A program made the translations under genes and the position numbers. Below the pieces are notes generated by a model that was given only the letters and a program-made list of their open reading frames with translations, had not been told where the DNA came from and ran no database searches. A DNA stretch of 64,000 nt from Kumtagia sp963839725 (GTDB lineage: Bacteria > Pseudomonadota > Alphaproteobacteria > Rhizobiales > Rhizobiaceae), in the NCBI GenBank assembly GCA_963839725.1, contig CAWIWT010000031.1:124001-188000 (forward strand). The letters are read 5' to 3'. This document shows positions 60,736 through 64,000 of the stretch, one piece after another; position 1 is the first letter of the stretch, and every line of letters begins with the position of its first letter.

Positions 60736-61395
60736 CTATGGGAGAACGTTGACGGCACGGGCCGCGACGATCACGAGCGTCAGGAGCGAGATCGTGCTCT
60801 CGAGCATCATCAGCATCTTGGCCCGTCGCGTCAGTGGCATAGCATCGGTGGGGCTGAACGCTGTGGCAGTATTGAATCCAAGAGACAGATAGTCGAGGAA
60901 CAATGGTCGCCAGTCGGGTAGCGCGTGTTCGGGAGCGGTCGCTTGTGGAAAGAGCCAATCCGGCTTCGCGCTCATCCCGCTCGCCCGCGCAAGTGGCCCT
61001 CCCCGATCAATTTGCCAATACAGCAGGGAGAAGGTCAGGACGTTGGTGACCCAGATCGCCAGCGACGAGGAGAGAAGCGATATCTGACGCGTTTCCGGCG
61101 GGTGAAGCGTGATGATGCCTATCATATCCGCCAGCTCCGCGGCCGTGTTGACGAAATAGGCTACGGCAAGGAGTATGATCACCGACCGTTCGACGCGTAA
61201 CCAAAGCGTATTCGCCGTCGTGAGCGAGACAACAATCATTGGCAAAAGGACGGTGAATCCGACCAGGCGGAAAACCCACGTCGGCATGACCGTAACATGG
61301 TGAGGTAGCACCGCGAGCAGTCCGAGCACGGCAAGAATCGCAAGCACAGGGGGCCAGCGCGACTCGTCGCGGATTGCTTGGGCCGTCTCGTTCAT
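60736..61395 (-). CDS. DUF1345-like integral membrane protein
   Basis: A 219-residue protein with about five membrane helices. The last region, LFLDYLSLGFNTATAFSPTD then RRAKMLMMLESTISLLTLVI, resembles the conserved end of DUF1345 proteins, which have a D-x-x-Y-x-x-(F/L)-x pattern similar to a pore loop of small ion channels. Function unknown; a potassium-channel-like role is a guess only. Confidence 0.65.
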   Translation of the reverse strand: MNETAQAIRDESRWPPVLAILAVLGLLAVLPHHVTVMPTWVFRLVGFTVLLPMIVVSLTTANTLWLRVERSVIILLAVAYFVNTAAELADMIGIITLHPPETRQISLLSSSLAIWVTNVLTFSLLYWQIDRGGPLARASGMSAKPDWLFPQATAPEHALPDWRPLFLDYLSLGFNTATAFSPTDAMPLTRRAKMLMMLESTISLLTLVIVAARAVNVLP

Positions 61396-61688
61396 TGTTA
61401 GGGATGCCCCGATCAGTCGTTGGCATCGATATAGTCGATCTCACGACCAACCCGCGGTCGGATACTGCAGCCTAACCTTGCCTCCAAAATGCCGCAAGGC
61501 AATGCGTCAGACCTGGGCGCTGTTAGGTCAGCCCGCGGCTCGTTGCCCTTGGAGGTAATTGCCGGAGACGATCCGGCAGATGCGTAGTGCGGCCCAGGCT
61601 GAGCGGGAAGCTCGGTATTGCCGGAACTCTCAGGCGGAGGCACGTTCAACGTCGGCCGGTCCAGCATCATAACAAAGGCAGGTGCGGA
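61396..61688. other. Divergent gap before the DUF2721 gene
   Basis: About 290 bases without a supported gene, between the divergent DUF1345-like and DUF2721 genes. It should contain both promoters. No motif could be assigned. Confidence 0.35.
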
Positions 61689-62126
61689 ATGCCCTCTGAT
61701 TTCTCCATCACCCTCGAACAACTGTCGACCATGATCTCTCACGCCGTGGCGCCGGCCTTTCTCCTTGGCGCTATCGCGGCTCTGGTGTCGATCCTGACCA
61801 CGCGGATGACAGAGATAACTGACCGAATCCGGACCCTCAATCAAATTGCCGATGACGATACCGCACGCAAGTGGCTGAAGGACGACATCGCCCGCCTGAA
61901 ACGCCGCAAGATACTACTGAACCAGGCGCTGCATCTGGCGGTGGCCGGCGGAATTTGCATTGCCATCCTGTTGCTGGCTGGGTTCCTGGCTGCCTTCCTG
62001 GGATACCGGCATGAGCCAGGCGCAGGTGCTCTATTTATTGTGGCTTTAGGTTTGCTGGCGGGCTCCCTGGTCCGCTTCCTGCAGGACATACGGATCTCTC
62101 TGAGCGAACACGACGATCATCAGTGA
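61689..62126 (+). CDS. DUF2721 family membrane protein
   Basis: A 145-residue protein with three hydrophobic segments (near residues 18-40, 81-104 and 110-131). ISHAVAPAFLLGAIAALVSI and LTTRMTEITDRIRTL are typical of DUF2721. Function unknown. The ATG at 61689 follows GGTGCGGA; a longer frame is unlikely. Confidence 0.85.
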   Translation: MPSDFSITLEQLSTMISHAVAPAFLLGAIAALVSILTTRMTEITDRIRTLNQIADDDTARKWLKDDIARLKRRKILLNQALHLAVAGGICIAILLLAGFLAAFLGYRHEPGAGALFIVALGLLAGSLVRFLQDIRISLSEHDDHQ

Positions 62127-62506
62127 TGGTTAATGATCTCTAGGCACACCGCCATTTCGGCCGCCGAGAGGCTAGTCCAGCCGACGCTGATTCCCCAAAC
62201 GACAATAGGCAGAGCGCCAATTTTCGGCCCACTATTGGATAATGGCGGGTTGTCTTCACCCATCGGGTACATAGTTCGGAAGGAGCTGAGGAGCGGCGAC
62301 CCCACACGGTCGCAATCGCTGCCGGTTCGGTCCACCCCAATACGTCCGGTAGCTGAGGTTCCATGCGGATGCGCATGCCCCGCTGCGGTCATTCTCTTTG
62401 GGGCATGGCCTATCGGCTCGGTTCAGTCCAGCCGGCCTTGCGCAGGCCGTCCATGAGCGCGTCGACGATGCTGTCGAGCAGGTGGAAGCGGCGGAAGACG
62501 GGCCCG
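62127..62506. other. Region with no clear gene, possibly decayed 5' part of the TPR gene
   Basis: About 380 bases. Frames on both strands do not match known families. The portion from about 62400 may represent the N-terminal coding part of the following TPR gene after frameshifts, but no convincing alignment could be made by eye. Confidence 0.35.
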
Positions 62507-63847
62507 GTGGAACAGTCCCTGATCGAGCCTCTCGCCGCGCGTTACCCCTCCGCCGACCCCGACGCCGTGACGCCCGTCTGGAACGACAGCTACGCCGCCG
62601 CCATGCGGCAGGTCTATCGCGACCACCCGGACGATCACGACGTCGCCGCCCTGTTCGCCGAGGCGATCATGAATTGACCACCATGGCAGCTGTGGGATAC
62701 CAGGACCGGCAAGCCGGCCGAAGGAGCCGACACCGCAGAGGCGATCTCGGTGCTCGAGCGAAGCCTTGCACAGCCCGAGGGCATGCAGCATCCGGGTTTG
62801 CTGCACATGTATGTCCATCTCATGGAAATGTCGCCGCATCCTGAGCGTGCTCTTCGCGCCGCGGACCAGCTGCGAACGGCCGTGCCCGATGCTGGCCACC
62901 TTGTGCACATGCCAACTCACATCGACGTTCTTTGTGGCCTCTACAAAAAGGTCTGCGACTGGAACGGCGTGGCGGTCGCGGCCGACAGGAAGTACCTCGA
63001 CCGGCGGGGAGCGAAGAACTTCTATTCGCTCTATCGCTGCCACAACTATCATTTCCGGCTTGACGGCGTGATGTTCCTCGGCCAATATGAGACTGCGATC
63101 AGAGCGGCGGAGGAGATGATCGCAAACCTTCCTGAGGAGCTGTTGAGGGTCGAAAGTCCGCCGATGGCCGATTGGCTGGAAGGCTTCGTGCCGATGAAGC
63201 AGCACGTGCTGATCCGCTTCGGCAAATGGGCGGACATTTTGCGGCAGCCTCTGCCGGATGACGCGACGCTGTATTCCACGACGACGGCGATGATCCACTA
63301 CGCCAAGGCGGTGGCTCACGCCGTTCTCGGCAGCATCGGCGAGGCCGAGAGGGAGGCCGAACTCTTTGGCGCCGCCGTTTCGGCTGTTCAACCGTCCCGC
63401 TATGTGTTCAACAACAGCTGCCTGGACATCCTGGCGATCGCCGCGGAGATGATGAAGGGCGAGATAGCGTACCGCAGGGGTGAGTTCGACGCGGCTTTCG
63501 CTCACCTGCGCAAATCACTCGAGCTTGACGATAACCTTCCTTATGACGAGCCGTGGGGGTGGATGCAGCCGACGCGTCACGCGCTTGGCGCGCTGCTGCT
63601 TGAACAGGGCCGGGTCGAGGAGGCGGAAGCTGTCTATCGCGCCGATCTCGGCCTCGACGGGACGCTGAGCCGCTGCTGCCAGCATCCCGACAATGTCTGG
63701 AGCCTACACGGATTTAGCGAGTGCCTGGTGCAACTCGGCAAACAGGGCGAAGCGAACATCATTAAGGGCCGGCTCGGTGTCGCCGCGGCTTGGGCCGACG
63801 TGCCGATCAAGTCCTCCTGCTTCTGCCGACTTCGGCACGCCGCCTGA
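62507..63847 (+). pseudogene. TPR-repeat protein gene with an in-frame premature stop
   Basis: Before the stop the frame reads VEQSLIEPLAARYPSADPDA and DHDVAALFAEAIMN, then TGA at 62675-62677. The same frame continues PPWQLWDTRTGKPAEGADTA, LMEMSPHPERALRAADQLRT, HLVHMPTHIDVLCGLYKKVC and CRLRHAA-stop. The uninterrupted frame on both sides shows a point mutation rather than a frameshift, for example CGA to TGA. The protein would be a roughly 500-residue TPR protein ending with KSSCFCRL. The 5' end is not recognisable. A shorter product from ATG 62750 could still be made, so complete inactivation is not certain. Confidence 0.75.
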
Positions 63848-63896
63848 TGGTTACCGTACACTTTTGTGCTTGGCTACAGGCCGACGCGCGCAGAGC

Positions 63897-64000
63897 AATG
63901 TCAAAGCCCTCGACGAGGCGGTTACCGACCAGATTGAGGTAGCGGAAACTGCGCGCCCAAGCCGATCGGTTGCGGCACGATTTGGCGTTTCGGCGTCGTC
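63897..64000 (+). pseudogene. Possible IS630-type transposase 5' end, running off the window
   Basis: A short open frame at the right edge reads KALDEAVTDQIEVAETARPS, then RSVAARFGVSASS, resembling the N-terminal HTH of IS630 transposases. An overlapping ATG at 63898 starts MSKP in the next frame, as expected for IS630 (MSKPLS...), so a one-base shift may separate them. The rest lies beyond the window. Confidence 0.4.

Overview
The window looks like chromosomal DNA of an alphaproteobacterium of the order Rhizobiales (Hyphomicrobiales), most likely Phyllobacteriaceae/Mesorhizobium-like. The basis is gene content and order (pleD-divK, clpX/clpP, rplM-rpsI, argC beside ctaA and DUF2842, metY beside an enoyl-CoA hydratase), high GC, and intergenic palindromes of the kind common in rhizobia. 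The genus is an inference.

Layout. 1-14 kb is dense housekeeping DNA: a UPF0173 hydrolase, ruvX, an AidB-like acyl-CoA dehydrogenase, pyrB and a catalytically degenerate pyrC, plsY, dprA, topA, rnr and DUF983, many joined by 1-4 nt overlaps. 14-30 kb holds a NUDIX hydrolase, an MFS transporter, rpmG, the pleD/divK cell-cycle pair, dnaE, clpX and clpP. It also holds three genes broken by single-base indels: dinB, cutC and an acetyltransferase. 30-40 kb is more accessory: a large secreted arylsulfatase, a MarR regulator facing an ICMT-type methyltransferase over two operator-like palindromes, an FAD oxidoreductase divergent from a cytochrome P450, and a tight operon of small unknown proteins ending in DUF1488. 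40-51.7 kb returns to core functions: metY, enoyl-CoA hydratase, rplM-rpsI, a periplasmic glycerophosphodiesterase, agmatinase, argC and ctaA. From 51.7 kb to the right edge the DNA is accessory and decaying: exopolysaccharide remnants, a chimeric pseudogene, an SDR/sigma-factor pair, tRNA-Pro plus a tRNA-Glu 3' fragment, small membrane proteins, a TPR gene with a premature stop, and a possible IS630-type transposase start at the edge.

The most notable signal is a set of mobile-looking repeats. Family R1 (15082-15447 and 47523-47789, opposite orientations) has 20-bp terminal inverted repeats beginning TAGGGTCAGG. Removing the second copy plus one TA in silico rejoins an acyltransferase-3 reading frame, which shows non-autonomous MITE-like transposition with a TA target duplication. 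Family R2 (37287-37477, 49952-50155, 51727-51933, and a terminal scrap near 52194) ends in (C)TAGAGCA-like sequence. At R1 and R2 edges the stop codon of the flanking gene is formed inside the repeat end in several independent cases. No CRISPR array, complete insertion sequence, prophage or rRNA was seen.
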